Source: Crenotrichaceae bacterium
GTDB lineage: Bacteria > Pseudomonadota > Gammaproteobacteria > Methylococcales > DRLZ01
Direction: 5' to 3'
DNA: 15,060 bases
NCBI GenBank assembly: GCA_011322755.1
Contig: DRLZ01000278.1
Span: 1 to 15,060, forward strand
Part shown: positions 6,471 to 14,899 of the stretch, piece by piece
How positions within the stretch are numbered: position 1 is the stretch's first letter
Layout: each line of letters starts with the position of its first letter
The notes under the pieces: model-generated
Told to the model about the DNA's origin: nothing
Seen by the model: the letters and a program-made list of their open reading frames with translations, nothing else
Database searches by the model: none
Position numbers and translations under genes: made by a program

Positions 6471-9400
6471 TTACGCGCTTTTTTCAAGAGCCTGAACCAA
6501 TGATTTCGCAACTTCTTTTTGATCGTCATTACCTGATTCAATGACTTCGTTAAGAATGCCGCGCGCTGATTCACCATCTTCCATGTCGATATAGACTTTA
6601 GCAAGATCCAGTTTATCAGCTACCTCATCAAGCTCAGAGAGTTCTGACTCAAACAATTCTGACTCCTGTATAACGCTCGCAGGATCAAACAGTTCACTGA
6701 TAACACTTTCTTCAGCAAACTCAGTGTTGCGATGACTCACTTCATCCAGCATTTCAGAAATCTGAGCTGACTCTACCAGCTCAGAGCTGATATCATCAAA
6801 ATGAAACATGGTTGATTCCGTACTCACATCATATGAGAGCTGGTCTTCATTATTTCCCTCAACAGAAGCTGCTTCAGTGGAAGCATCTTCTGTGACCAAT
6901 TGAAAATCTTCTGATATGCTCTCAGCTTCCAGTTTATCCAGCTCTAGCTCAATAACACCTTCATTAGTAATATTTGTTTCAGTCAAATCCTGATCAACTT
7001 CAACCGGATCAGAGACGGCATCATCACTGGATACAATACCCAGTGACTCACTGGTTTCGATATCAGATGAAGTTAATTCCATCTGTTCAACTGTTTCTGA
7101 AGCGTCATGTGCTTCAGCTTCAATTTCGGCTACACTCTCTTCCTGGCTAGCGCCAGAAGAATCCAGTGAAACCTCAGTTACAGCTGTCTCGACATCTCCC
7201 AGCGCTTCCATATCAAGATCCCAAGAGCTTGTTTCAATTTCAGAATCAAATGCAAAGCCTTCAGACTGATCAAGGGAGTTGGTATTATCAACATCACTTG
7301 ATGTCTCCAGACTCTCAATATGTGCCACGTCAAAATCAATACTGATCTCGGAGGACAACTCGCTGGACATTTCTTCTGTTTCGTCACTTGTCATATCAAG
7401 TGATAAAAGATTATCATTTTGCTGCTCATCAGCCTCTTTTATATCAAGATCTTGATCAACACCGGATAACTTGGCATCAAAGCTGTCATCTTCGCCTAAC
7501 GAGATCTGCATTTCTTCCGAGTCCAGGTCATCGAGTGCGAAAGCAGTTTCTAATTGCTCAACTGTTTCTCCTGCGTCACTCAGATCGATTGACTGAACAT
7601 CTTCCATGTTAGCGCCAAGATCACGAGTATCTGCTGGCTTATCATCCGAGAGAACTGCTGATAAATCATCTGTCAATTCCAGTGATTCATTCTGACTATC
7701 AACACCGAACAATTCGGAAGTAAAATCATCAACTGCACTGGTTTCATCACTTGATGACACTTCTCCAAACAGATTATCAGGGGCAAAACCTGCACCGATA
7801 TCCTGTGCTCTTGTCCAGAAATCGGAGCTCGTGGTTTTTCCTTCCTCTTTCAGTTGAGTAACATAAGCAGCAAAACCCGCATTGTCATCTTTTGCATGAT
7901 AGATTTCCAGGAGTTTCAATTTATATTCATCACGCTCAGGATGATCAGCCAAAGCCTGCAGAATTAAGTCTTCAGCCTGCTGATAACGACCATATGCTAC
8001 ATAGACATCCGCCTCGGAAAGTGGATCCAGGTCGTTATGATCGACTTCCATGGCCGAGCCATCCATCTGCATTTCGGTTGGTCGGTATTCACTGAAAAAT
8101 ACACTGTCACCAAGCTCACTGTCTTGTTTTGGCGCCTGATTTAAATCACCGGCTTCAGCGACAACCGCGTCATCTTCATCATTTATGTGCTGATCGTCAG
8201 CTAATTCTGAATCTGATTCATTCAGATCAATCTCTTCCTGAACAACATTCTGAAGCGCCTGTTTACGACGTTTGTTCATTAGCCAGCCGACCAGACCCAA
8301 CATCAAGGCGCCTAATACTGAACCAATTGCCCATGGTGATTCCATAATATCTGAAAGGAAGCTTGATTCTGGCTGCGCAGTTGTTTGAACAGGTTGTACT
8401 GGCCTTTTAATAACAGGCTTAACAACCGTTGCTGTTTCCGCTGGTGTTGTGATTTCAGCAGGTTGATCAGTAATGACCTGATCAACTGATTGTGCAGTGT
8501 CAGTATCAACAACCGTATCACCCTCCGCCGTGGAAACATCATCAACCTGGGCGATAGTGTCATCGACGTCAGGTTGAGTCATCGATGCATCAGAATCAAC
8601 ATCAGTTTGTGCAACTTGAACCGGGGTTTCGTCTACCTGGGCTTGATCAACATTTACATCTGTTGCTTGCCTGGTTAGCTCTTGAACCCTTGCTTCGAGC
8701 TCAGCAACCTGGTTTTTTAGACCTGCATTTTCTTCTGTCATCAAATCAATTTGTGCAAGCAGACTCTGTAGCCGCTCCAGCAATGCCTGATCCTTAGCAT
8801 CAGCAACATCACCTTCTGTCGCAGTCAACTTCAATTGACCTTTTTGACTGACATTCGCTGTCGTTTTATCACGATCAGCATTTGCCATCAATGTCTGGTT
8901 CCAGCTCTGATTTTGCTGTTTAATTGTCTGTACACTTTCCCTTTCATTGATTTCATCAAGCAAATCAGGTCCTGGAAATTTGAGCTCTGCGCCTGCTTTT
9001 AATGCATTAATGTTATTGTTGTAAAATGCATCGGGGTTTGCTCGGAACAAAGCAACCAGCATTTGTTCCTGAGAAACTCCAACTTGCTCTCGCATCTGGT
9101 TGGCAATATCCCATAACACCGCGCCTTTTGGTACAATAACGGAGTCCTTATTATTCGAGGTACTGACTGGTCGCTTGCTTGTTACGACAGTTTCTGTATT
9201 TTTGGCGACCGGTATTGACGTTGCGACTGGTAAATCAACAACTTTTTCCTCAACGGGTATTTGTCCACCGTACAGTTGTCCTTCTTCAGTAGCAGAATCA
9301 GTCACTGCAGCTGGCTGTGTTGCCGTGAGCGTTTGATTCGGTTGTGGATTCGGTGCTGTTTGTGCGGTAACAACTGGTTGCGCGATCATTGACGGCGGAT

Positions 9401-9797
9401 CCAAAAGTACCGTATATTCCTTCAGCATTCTGCCTTCAGCCCACTGAACTTCTATTACAAAGTTTAAAAACGGTTCGCGAATCGCATCACTGGAAAGCAC
9501 TTTTACGCTCATTGTGCCATCTGCATTCAATTCAGGTCTGAATTTTAATGTCGATAACAAATAGCTTCTCTCAACACCAGCTCTTTCAAACGCTGCAGGT
9601 GATGCCAGTTTGATACGAATATTCTTGGTGTTTTCACTAGGAGATGCAATCAATGGTATCTCAGCTGAAAAATTCTGGTTTAATGCAGAATGCAATTCGA
9701 TCTCACCAATGCCTAGTGCGTTGACACCAACTGGTGCTAACAAACTTGCGATTGCTAAATTTCGGGATAACTTATTTACTTTCTTCATATTCTTCAC
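6471..9797 (-). CDS. fimV: FimV/HubP-like cell-pole scaffold protein
   Basis: FimV and HubP proteins are inner-membrane polar organisers; in Pseudomonas FimV supports type IV pilus assembly and twitching. The 1108-residue protein has an N-terminal signal sequence (to about Ala27). The conserved N-terminal domain follows (LGIGEIELHSALNQNFSAEIPL, then REPFLNFVIEVQWAEGRML and EYTVLLDPP), with a LysM-type domain at about 219-276 (DSVIVPKGAVLWDIANQM to ELKFPG). A coiled coil spans about 335-378, a Gln/Thr/Pro-rich linker follows, and one membrane span lies at about 489-507 ahead of basic residues. The cytoplasmic part has a TPR-like segment near 595-650, a very long Asp/Glu/Ser-rich region, and the FimV C-terminal domain (LDLAKVYIDMEDGESARGILNEVI). 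The start is either GTG at 9797 or ATG at 9788. Its position next to asd, as in Pseudomonas, supports the name. Confidence 0.92.
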   Translation of the reverse strand: MKNMKKVNKLSRNLAIASLLAPVGVNALGIGEIELHSALNQNFSAEIPLIASPSENTKNIRIKLASPAAFERAGVERSYLLSTLKFRPELNADGTMSVKVLSSDAIREPFLNFVIEVQWAEGRMLKEYTVLLDPPSMIAQPVVTAQTAPNPQPNQTLTATQPAAVTDSATEEGQLYGGQIPVEEKVVDLPVATSIPVAKNTETVVTSKRPVSTSNNKDSVIVPKGAVLWDIANQMREQVGVSQEQMLVALFRANPDAFYNNNINALKAGAELKFPGPDLLDEINERESVQTIKQQNQSWNQTLMANADRDKTTANVSQKGQLKLTATEGDVADAKDQALLERLQSLLAQIDLMTEENAGLKNQVAELEARVQELTRQATDVNVDQAQVDETPVQVAQTDVDSDASMTQPDVDDTIAQVDDVSTAEGDTVVDTDTAQSVDQVITDQPAEITTPAETATVVKPVIKRPVQPVQTTAQPESSFLSDIMESPWAIGSVLGALMLGLVGWLMNKRRKQALQNVVQEEIDLNESDSELADDQHINDEDDAVVAEAGDLNQAPKQDSELGDSVFFSEYRPTEMQMDGSAMEVDHNDLDPLSEADVYVAYGRYQQAEDLILQALADHPERDEYKLKLLEIYHAKDDNAGFAAYVTQLKEEGKTTSSDFWTRAQDIGAGFAPDNLFGEVSSSDETSAVDDFTSELFGVDSQNESLELTDDLSAVLSDDKPADTRDLGANMEDVQSIDLSDAGETVEQLETAFALDDLDSEEMQISLGEDDSFDAKLSGVDQDLDIKEADEQQNDNLLSLDMTSDETEEMSSELSSEISIDFDVAHIESLETSSDVDNTNSLDQSEGFAFDSEIETSSWDLDMEALGDVETAVTEVSLDSSGASQEESVAEIEAEAHDASETVEQMELTSSDIETSESLGIVSSDDAVSDPVEVDQDLTETNITNEGVIELELDKLEAESISEDFQLVTEDASTEAASVEGNNEDQLSYDVSTESTMFHFDDISSELVESAQISEMLDEVSHRNTEFAEESVISELFDPASVIQESELFESELSELDEVADKLDLAKVYIDMEDGESARGILNEVIESGNDDQKEVAKSLVQALEKSA

Positions 9798-9860
9798 TGC
9801 TCTGTCGCCCCAACATCGTTTGATGATGCCTCAGTTAATGGATTCAGCTCTAAGATTAGC

Positions 9861-10886
9861 CTAGAAATGATTTTTTACTAGCTTTTCTGCAATTTGTATG
9901 CTGTTTAATGCGGCACCCTTCCGAATATTATCTGCGACAACCCACATATTAATACCGTTTGGATGTGAAATATCTTCTCGTATACGACCAACAAAAACCT
10001 GATCGTTATTTGCTGAATCCGTCACTGCTGTTGGATAACCTTCAGTTTGTAGATCATCGATTACCTCTATACCTGGTGATTTTGCTAATAATTCCCTGAC
10101 TGCATCAGCTGAGATTTTATTCTGTGTTTCAATATGCACAGCTTCAGAGTGTCCATAAAAAACAGGAACCCGAACAGTGGTTGGATTTACCATTATGGAT
10201 TCATCAGATAGGATCTTGCGAGTCTCCCATACCATCTTCATTTCTTCTTTGGTATAACCGTTATCCATGAAAATATCGATATGGGGCAATACATTAAATG
10301 CAATTTGTTTTGGATAGACATTAGCATTAACAGGTTTACCATTCAGTAATTGTGCTGTCTGACCCACTAATTCCTCTACACCTTCTCTTCCACTGCCTGA
10401 AACTGCTTGATATGTACACACATTAACTCTTTTAATACCAACGGCATCATAAATCGGTTTTAATGCGACAACCATCTGGATGGTCGAGCAATTTGGATTT
10501 GCGATGATATTATGTGATTGATACTGCTGTAATGATTCCGGATTTACTTCTGGAACAACGAGTGGAATATCATCGTCATATCGAAATCGCGATGTATTAT
10601 CAATTACGACACACCCAGCAGCACCTGCAATCGGTGCGTATTGACCTGAAATATCAGCTCCGGCTGAAAACAAACCGATCTGTGCTTTTGAAAAATCAAA
10701 TTCAGCCAGATCTCCAACTATAACTGACTTGCCGTTAAACTGTATCCGCTTTCCTGCAGAACGATGACTTGCCAGCGGAAACACTTGATGCACAGGAAAT
10801 TTGCGTTGTTCAAGAATAGAAAGCATGGTTTCTCCAACAACACCGGTCGCACCAACAACTGCAATACTATATTTTTTTTCAGTCAA
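9861..10886 (-). CDS. asd: Aspartate-semialdehyde dehydrogenase
   Basis: Asd reduces aspartyl phosphate to aspartate semialdehyde with NADPH, the branch point to lysine and diaminopimelate, threonine and methionine. The 341-residue protein has the NADP-binding loop GATGVVG at 12-18, RSAGK at 42-46, and the active-site Cys133 in NPNCSTIQ. It also has Gln160 with AVSGSGREG after it, the substrate-binding Arg239 in TTVRVPVFYGHSEA, and the catalytic His246. Length and motifs place it in the shorter bacterial type close to the Gram-positive and USG-1 forms. The start codon is TTG at 10886, since no ATG occurs in frame before residue 21. A purine-rich GAGAGAGAC lies upstream. It precedes the fimV-like gene by 63 bp, so the two may share a transcript. 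Confidence 0.96.
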   Translation of the reverse strand: MTEKKYSIAVVGATGVVGETMLSILEQRKFPVHQVFPLASHRSAGKRIQFNGKSVIVGDLAEFDFSKAQIGLFSAGADISGQYAPIAGAAGCVVIDNTSRFRYDDDIPLVVPEVNPESLQQYQSHNIIANPNCSTIQMVVALKPIYDAVGIKRVNVCTYQAVSGSGREGVEELVGQTAQLLNGKPVNANVYPKQIAFNVLPHIDIFMDNGYTKEEMKMVWETRKILSDESIMVNPTTVRVPVFYGHSEAVHIETQNKISADAVRELLAKSPGIEVIDDLQTEGYPTAVTDSANNDQVFVGRIREDISHPNGINMWVVADNIRKGAALNSIQIAEKLVKNHF

Positions 10887-11109
10887 TCTTATGTCTCTCT
10901 CTAATTTCAGCTGGATTAAAACAAAACAGTTATTTTATAGGATGTTGCAGACACTAACATAGAGCAAATCGGAAATAAAATATAGTTTCACGTAAAAAAA
11001 TAACTATTGACCATATATAATTGCATAGTACGAAAATCATCTCGACTGCGCTATGATAATCAACAAACACCAATAACAGCGTTAATATTATCTGAGTAAG
11101 GAAAAAAAC
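10887..11109. promoter_or_regulatory. Divergent intergenic region between asd and trxB
   Basis: This 223-bp A+T-rich gap must hold promoters in both directions. On the plus strand a -10-like TATGATAAT stands at 11052-11060 without a good -35. TTGACC occurs at 11007-11012 without a -10 at the right distance. An inverted repeat ATAGTT/AACTAT (10982-10987, 11002-11007) is present. AAGGAA just before the trxB start is its ribosome binding site. No promoter can be fixed with confidence. Confidence 0.3.
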
Positions 11110-12063
11110 ATGAGCAAGCCCAGACATTGCAAGCTAATCATTTTGGGATCAGGCCCAGCAGGGTATACAGCGGCTGTCTATGCTGCTCGCGCTAATTTAA
11201 AACCTGTACTGATCGCTGGTATTCAACCCGGTGGACAATTAACCACAACCACTGATGTTGAAAACTGGCCGGGTGATGCAAATGGTGTTCAGGGTCCGGA
11301 ATTAATGGAACGCATGCGCCAGCATGCAGAAAACTTTGATACTGAAGTCGTCAGCGATCATATCAATAGTGTGGATTTGAGTAAACAGCCTTTCAGCATG
11401 ATTGGTGACTCAGGCTCATACAGCTGTGATGCGTTAATAATTGCGACGGGTGCTTCAGCCAAATATCTGGGGTTGCCATCTGAAACCGAGTATATGGGGC
11501 GCGGTGTATCAGCATGTGCTACCTGCGACGGTTTTTTCTATCGTAACAAACCGGTTGCTGTGGTTGGCGGGGGAAATACAGCAGTTGAAGAAGCCTTGTA
11601 TCTCTCAAATATTGCCTCTCATGTGACCGTCATTCATCGCAGAGACAAGTTTCGCTCGGAAAAAATTCTTGCTGACCGGCTGTTGAAAAAAGCTGAGGAA
11701 GGCAAGGTAACAATAGAATGGGATCATCAACTTGATGAAGTGTTGGGTGATAATGCCGGAGTGACTGGAATTCGTATTAAAAACGTTAAAACCGAAACAA
11801 CCAAAAATATCGATATTCATGGTTTGTTTATCGCCATTGGACACAAACCAAATACCGATATCTTTAAAAACCAGCTGGACATGGAATATGGCTATATTAA
11901 AGTTATGGGTGGTAATAAAGGCAACGCAACCCAGACCAGCATAAAAGGTATTTTTGCAGCTGGCGATGTTTCCGATTCAGTTTACCGGCAGGCTGTCACT
12001 TCAGCTGGAACGGGTTGTATGGCGGCACTGGATGCCGAGAAATTTCTGGATAATCTCGAATAA
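11110..12063 (+). CDS. trxB: Thioredoxin reductase
   Basis: TrxB passes electrons from NADPH through FAD and a disulfide to thioredoxin in the cytoplasm. The 317-residue protein has the FAD-binding GSGPAG at 13-18, the redox pair Cys136-Ala-Thr-Cys139 in SACATCDG, and the NADPH-binding GGGNTAVEEA at 153-162. HRRDKFR at 176-182 contacts the NADPH phosphate. The second FAD motif, GIFAAGDV, lies near the C terminus, followed by RQAVTSAGTGCMAA. Length is typical. AAGGAA about 8 bases upstream supports the start. It is the first gene of a probable trxB-DUF482-aat operon that is divergent from asd. Confidence 0.97.
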   Translation: MSKPRHCKLIILGSGPAGYTAAVYAARANLKPVLIAGIQPGGQLTTTTDVENWPGDANGVQGPELMERMRQHAENFDTEVVSDHINSVDLSKQPFSMIGDSGSYSCDALIIATGASAKYLGLPSETEYMGRGVSACATCDGFFYRNKPVAVVGGGNTAVEEALYLSNIASHVTVIHRRDKFRSEKILADRLLKKAEEGKVTIEWDHQLDEVLGDNAGVTGIRIKNVKTETTKNIDIHGLFIAIGHKPNTDIFKNQLDMEYGYIKVMGGNKGNATQTSIKGIFAAGDVSDSVYRQAVTSAGTGCMAALDAEKFLDNLE

Positions 12064-12092
12064 CCAGTCATTTCAATCTCAATCACGATACA

Positions 12093-13259
12093 TTGGAACT
12101 CACGCCACGAGTTATTTCCAGCCTGCAAGATGTGAGCGCTGAAATCTGGAATGCGCTGGTTGGCAATAATTACCCTTTTCTCTATCATCAGTTTCTGCTG
12201 GCACTTGAGCAAACCAGGTGTGTTGGTGAATCAACTGGCTGGATTCCCAATTATCTTGTTCTGGAAAACAACAATGGTGAGTTGCTGGCAGCAGCGCCAC
12301 TCTATATCAAATACGATTCACTCGGAGAATTTGTTTTCGACTGGGCGTGGGCTGATGCATATGAGAAATCAGGACTTGCGTATTATCCAAAGCTCGTCAT
12401 TGCCCCACCATTTACACCGGCCACCGGCCCTCGTTTACTGGTTGCTCCGCATGCAGATCAAGCCTTAAAACAACAGCTACTTGATCAACTCATTCTTTAC
12501 GCCCATCGCTCCGGTTTTTCATCGCTGCATATACTTTACCCGACAGATCTGTTTGCATATCAGCAGTCCAGTCAGTTAATCAAGCGTTTTGGTTATGAGT
12601 TTCACTGGAAAAACCGGAATTACGATAGTTTCGAAGCATTTTTAAATACATTCAAGTCGAAGCGTCGCAAACAGATCAAAAAAGAAAGACGAACAATTCA
12701 GGATGCCGATATCAGTATTGAGCAAATTGCTGGAAATGACATCTCTGAGCATCAATTGCACACATTTTACAATCTTTACCTGCATACTTTTCAGCGTTAT
12801 GGCAACTATCCAGCGCTTACACTGGAATTTTTTCAGCAGATAACCGAAACCATGGGACAGGCAATTTTGCTGGTTCTGGCAAGTGACCACAAGCGAATTA
12901 TCGCCGCATCATTTTTTCTGCGTGGATCAGACAGTTTATACGGTCGTTACTGGGGTGCGTTTGAAGATATTCCTTGTTTGCATTTCGAACTTTGCTATTA
13001 CCAGGGACATGAATACTGCATCGAGCACCAAATCCAGCACTTTGAACCGGGTGCGCAAGGTGAACATAAAATCAGCCGTGGTTTTGTGCCAACTGAAACA
13101 TCATCGTACCACTGGATTGCTCATCAAGGTTTCAAACACGCAATTCGCCGGCATGTACAAAAAGAGGGGCAACACTTGAAGGCGTATATGAGTGAGCTGG
13201 CAGCGCATTCACCATACCGGAGAACCGAACAAACAAACCCTTCAGCTTCAGCCAAATGA
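12093..13259 (+). CDS. FemAB/GNAT-like DUF482 family protein
   Basis: This 388-residue protein matches the DUF482 family (PF04339), distantly related to FemAB and GNAT acyltransferases; its substrate is not known. Recognisable family blocks are NYPFLYHQFLLALE (26-39), GWIPNYLVLE (49-58), FDWAWADAYEKSGLAYYPKL (82-101) and FTPATGPRLLV (107-117). Later come FLNTFKSKRRKQIKKERR (183-200), GRYWGAFEDIPCLHFELCYY (284-303) and FEPGAQGEHKISRGF (317-331). No signal peptide or membrane span is seen. The start is uncertain: TTG at 12093 gives the expected N terminus but has no clear ribosome binding site, and no ATG is available upstream. It lies 29 bp after trxB and overlaps aat by 4 bases (ATGA), which points to translational coupling. 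Neighbourhood with aat is common in gammaproteobacteria. Confidence 0.85.
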   Translation: MELTPRVISSLQDVSAEIWNALVGNNYPFLYHQFLLALEQTRCVGESTGWIPNYLVLENNNGELLAAAPLYIKYDSLGEFVFDWAWADAYEKSGLAYYPKLVIAPPFTPATGPRLLVAPHADQALKQQLLDQLILYAHRSGFSSLHILYPTDLFAYQQSSQLIKRFGYEFHWKNRNYDSFEAFLNTFKSKRRKQIKKERRTIQDADISIEQIAGNDISEHQLHTFYNLYLHTFQRYGNYPALTLEFFQQITETMGQAILLVLASDHKRIIAASFFLRGSDSLYGRYWGAFEDIPCLHFELCYYQGHEYCIEHQIQHFEPGAQGEHKISRGFVPTETSSYHWIAHQGFKHAIRRHVQKEGQHLKAYMSELAAHSPYRRTEQTNPSASAK

Positions 13260-13975
13260 TTATTCAGCTGAATGCCAACAATCCCGGGCAGGATTTCCCG
13301 AATGTAGACAATGCGCTGCAAGAACCCGATGGATTACTAGCGATTGGTGGCGATTTGTTACCGGAACGTCTGCTCAATGCCTATCGACATGGTATTTTTC
13401 CCTGGTTTAATGATGGCTCACCGATCATGTGGTGGTCACCTGATCCCAGAATGATCTTTGTACCAGAGCAATTCCAGCCCAGTCGCAGTTTACGAAAAAT
13501 ACTCCGACGTGGTGATTTCACAATAACCTGGGATCGCGCATTTCAACAGGTTATCAGTGCCTGTGCTGAACCGCGCGATGAGGATGGGGGTACGTGGATT
13601 ACAGAGCAGATGATGACTGCATACATCGAACTACATCGAATTGGAGTCGCTCACTCGATTGAAGCATGGAAAAATAACGAATTGGTTGGCGGATTATACG
13701 GAGTCGCCATTGGACAGGTTTTTTTTGGTGAATCAATGTTTAGCCGTGTGAGCAATGCGTCCAAAGTTGCGCTCGCGACATTGATGCAATTGGCTCAAGA
13801 CTGGCAATATCAACTTGTCGATTGCCAGGTTTACAACGATCATCTTGCCAGCATGGGCGCAAGATTAATTCCGCGTAAGACTTTTTCGCAATTACTGAAT
13901 CTGCATTGTCCCGCAAGTATTTCTTCACTGGCATGGCAGCAAACAGTGACAGGATACAGAAAGCGCACTGACTGA
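13256..13975 (+). CDS. aat: Leucyl/phenylalanyl-tRNA-protein transferase
   Basis: Aat adds Leu or Phe from charged tRNA to proteins with N-terminal Lys or Arg, marking them for ClpS-ClpAP degradation. The 239-residue protein shows the family blocks PDGLLAIGGDL (25-34), NAYRHGIFPWF (41-51), MWWSPDPRMIF (58-68), TWITEQMMTAYIELHRIGVAHSIE from 113, and GGLYGVAIGQVFFGESMFSR (145-164). The catalytic Glu159 is in FFGES, and Asp189 lies in LVDCQV, equivalent to E. coli Asp186. HLASMGARLIPR follows. Length is typical. The ATG overlaps the stop codon of the DUF482 gene, so it is the last gene of that operon. Confidence 0.96.
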   Translation: MIIQLNANNPGQDFPNVDNALQEPDGLLAIGGDLLPERLLNAYRHGIFPWFNDGSPIMWWSPDPRMIFVPEQFQPSRSLRKILRRGDFTITWDRAFQQVISACAEPRDEDGGTWITEQMMTAYIELHRIGVAHSIEAWKNNELVGGLYGVAIGQVFFGESMFSRVSNASKVALATLMQLAQDWQYQLVDCQVYNDHLASMGARLIPRKTFSQLLNLHCPASISSLAWQQTVTGYRKRTD

Positions 13976-14002
13976 AGCTTTCTCAGGCTGCCACGCTAAA
14001 GA

Positions 14003-14047
14003 CCGTGATTGATAACGGCGCTCAACGATTTCCGCTATTAATCACGG
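14003..14047. repeat. 16-bp inverted repeat after aat
   Basis: CCGTGATTGATAACGG (14003-14018) and CCGCTATTAATCACGG (14032-14047) are inverted repeats with 14 of 16 positions matching and a 13-base loop. It starts 28 bases after the aat stop codon. The RNA would form a stable hairpin, but no U run follows on the plus strand. It may slow or end aat transcription, protect the mRNA 3' end, or be an unrelated repetitive palindrome. Confidence 0.6.
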
Positions 14048-14062
14048 CCACATCGACCCATA

Positions 14063-14228
14063 CTAGTACATCGTCCAGTTTATATTGACGAGTACAAACA
14101 GCCAATAAACAACCATCTACGTTGTTGCACTCGCTTGGATTAGCTTGCTAGTCCTGCTCTCGTGCGCCTAGCAGCTGACTATTTCTAGACTGCCTTTACC
14201 CGTCAATATAAGCTGGACGATGTACTAG
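14063..14228. mobile_element. 166-bp palindromic MITE-like element
   Basis: Two 32-base arms, 14063-14094 and 14197-14228, are inverted copies with only two differences. They enclose about 102 bp that contain a nested inverted repeat (AGCTTGCTAG at 14142-14151 and CTAGCAGCT at 14168-14176). Each end is CTAG, which may be a 4-bp target duplication around ends that begin TACATCGTCCAG. No transposase is encoded, so it would be non-autonomous. It sits in the gap between the convergent aat and isomerase genes. The right end provides the TAG stop of the isomerase gene. A long transcriptional hairpin or an imperfect bidirectional terminator is the alternative reading. Confidence 0.6.
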
Positions 14229-14899
14229 CTGTCTTTAATCTCCAGTAATTCAATTTCAAAAATCAGGGTTTCTCCAGGTCCAATTTTACCGCCTGCACCC
14301 CGGGTTCCATAAGCCAGATCAGACGGAATCACAAAGCGGTATTTGCTACCAACATTCATTAGCTGCACACCTTCTGTCCACCCTGGAATAACGCGATTTA
14401 ATGGAAATGTGGATGGTGTGCCACGTTTTACAGAGCTATCAAACTCGGTTCCATCAAGCAATGTACCGACATAGTGGACACTGACAGTATCCGTTGCTTT
14501 TGGCTTGGGGCCGTCACCAGCTTTTAATACTTCGTACTGTAACCCGCTTTTTGTAACTGTCACGCCTTGTTTTTTAGCATTTTCGGCCAGGTATTGATCA
14601 CCTGCTAACTTGGCTTTTGAAGATCGCTGTTTAATCAGCTGTGTATGATAATCACTGATAATCATATTAGCATCTTGTTGTTTTAACAGTGTTTCCTGTC
14701 CAGTATGTTGTGCTTTTAAACCTTCCAGCAATACTTCATAGTTTATGTCCTTATATGGCTTCGCAACACGTTCAGCAATCATCATTCCCAAGCTGTAACT
14801 GAGTTTATCCCGATCTGTTTCCAGTTTGAGATCAGCTGCCTGCAAACTCATGTTTGCTCCCGCAACAGCAAAAAAGAATGTTGCAATCGATTTTTTCAT
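14225..14899 (-). CDS. Exported FKBP-type peptidyl-prolyl isomerase (Mip/FkpA-like)
   Basis: Enzymes of this group speed cis-trans isomerisation of proline bonds and help folding in the periplasm or at the outer membrane. The 224-residue precursor has a signal peptide ending near residue 21 (MSLQA-AD). A helical N-terminal dimerisation domain spans about 25-110 (LETDRDKLSYSLGMMIAERV onward). The FKBP catalytic domain lies at about 115-222, with the expected pocket residues Tyr143, Phe153, Asp154, Val170, Ile171, Trp174 and Tyr197. GWTEGVQLM and YGTRGAGGKIGPGETLIFEIELL are hallmark blocks. The start has AGGA 8 bases upstream. The TAG stop lies in the CTAG at the edge of the palindromic element. 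It is Mip/FkpA/FklB-like; the exact orthologue is not fixed. The 161 bp upstream to the window end show no gene. Confidence 0.93.
   Translation of the reverse strand: MKKSIATFFFAVAGANMSLQAADLKLETDRDKLSYSLGMMIAERVAKPYKDINYEVLLEGLKAQHTGQETLLKQQDANMIISDYHTQLIKQRSSKAKLAGDQYLAENAKKQGVTVTKSGLQYEVLKAGDGPKPKATDTVSVHYVGTLLDGTEFDSSVKRGTPSTFPLNRVIPGWTEGVQLMNVGSKYRFVIPSDLAYGTRGAGGKIGPGETLIFEIELLEIKDS

Noticed and set aside
7178..9336. Several short frames opposite or within the fimV-like gene
   Set aside because: They arise from the repetitive acidic codons of the fimV-like gene and have low-complexity products.
13976..14224. tRNA or small RNA gene in the convergent gap
   Set aside because: No cloverleaf or T-loop consensus; the structure is explained by the two inverted repeats.
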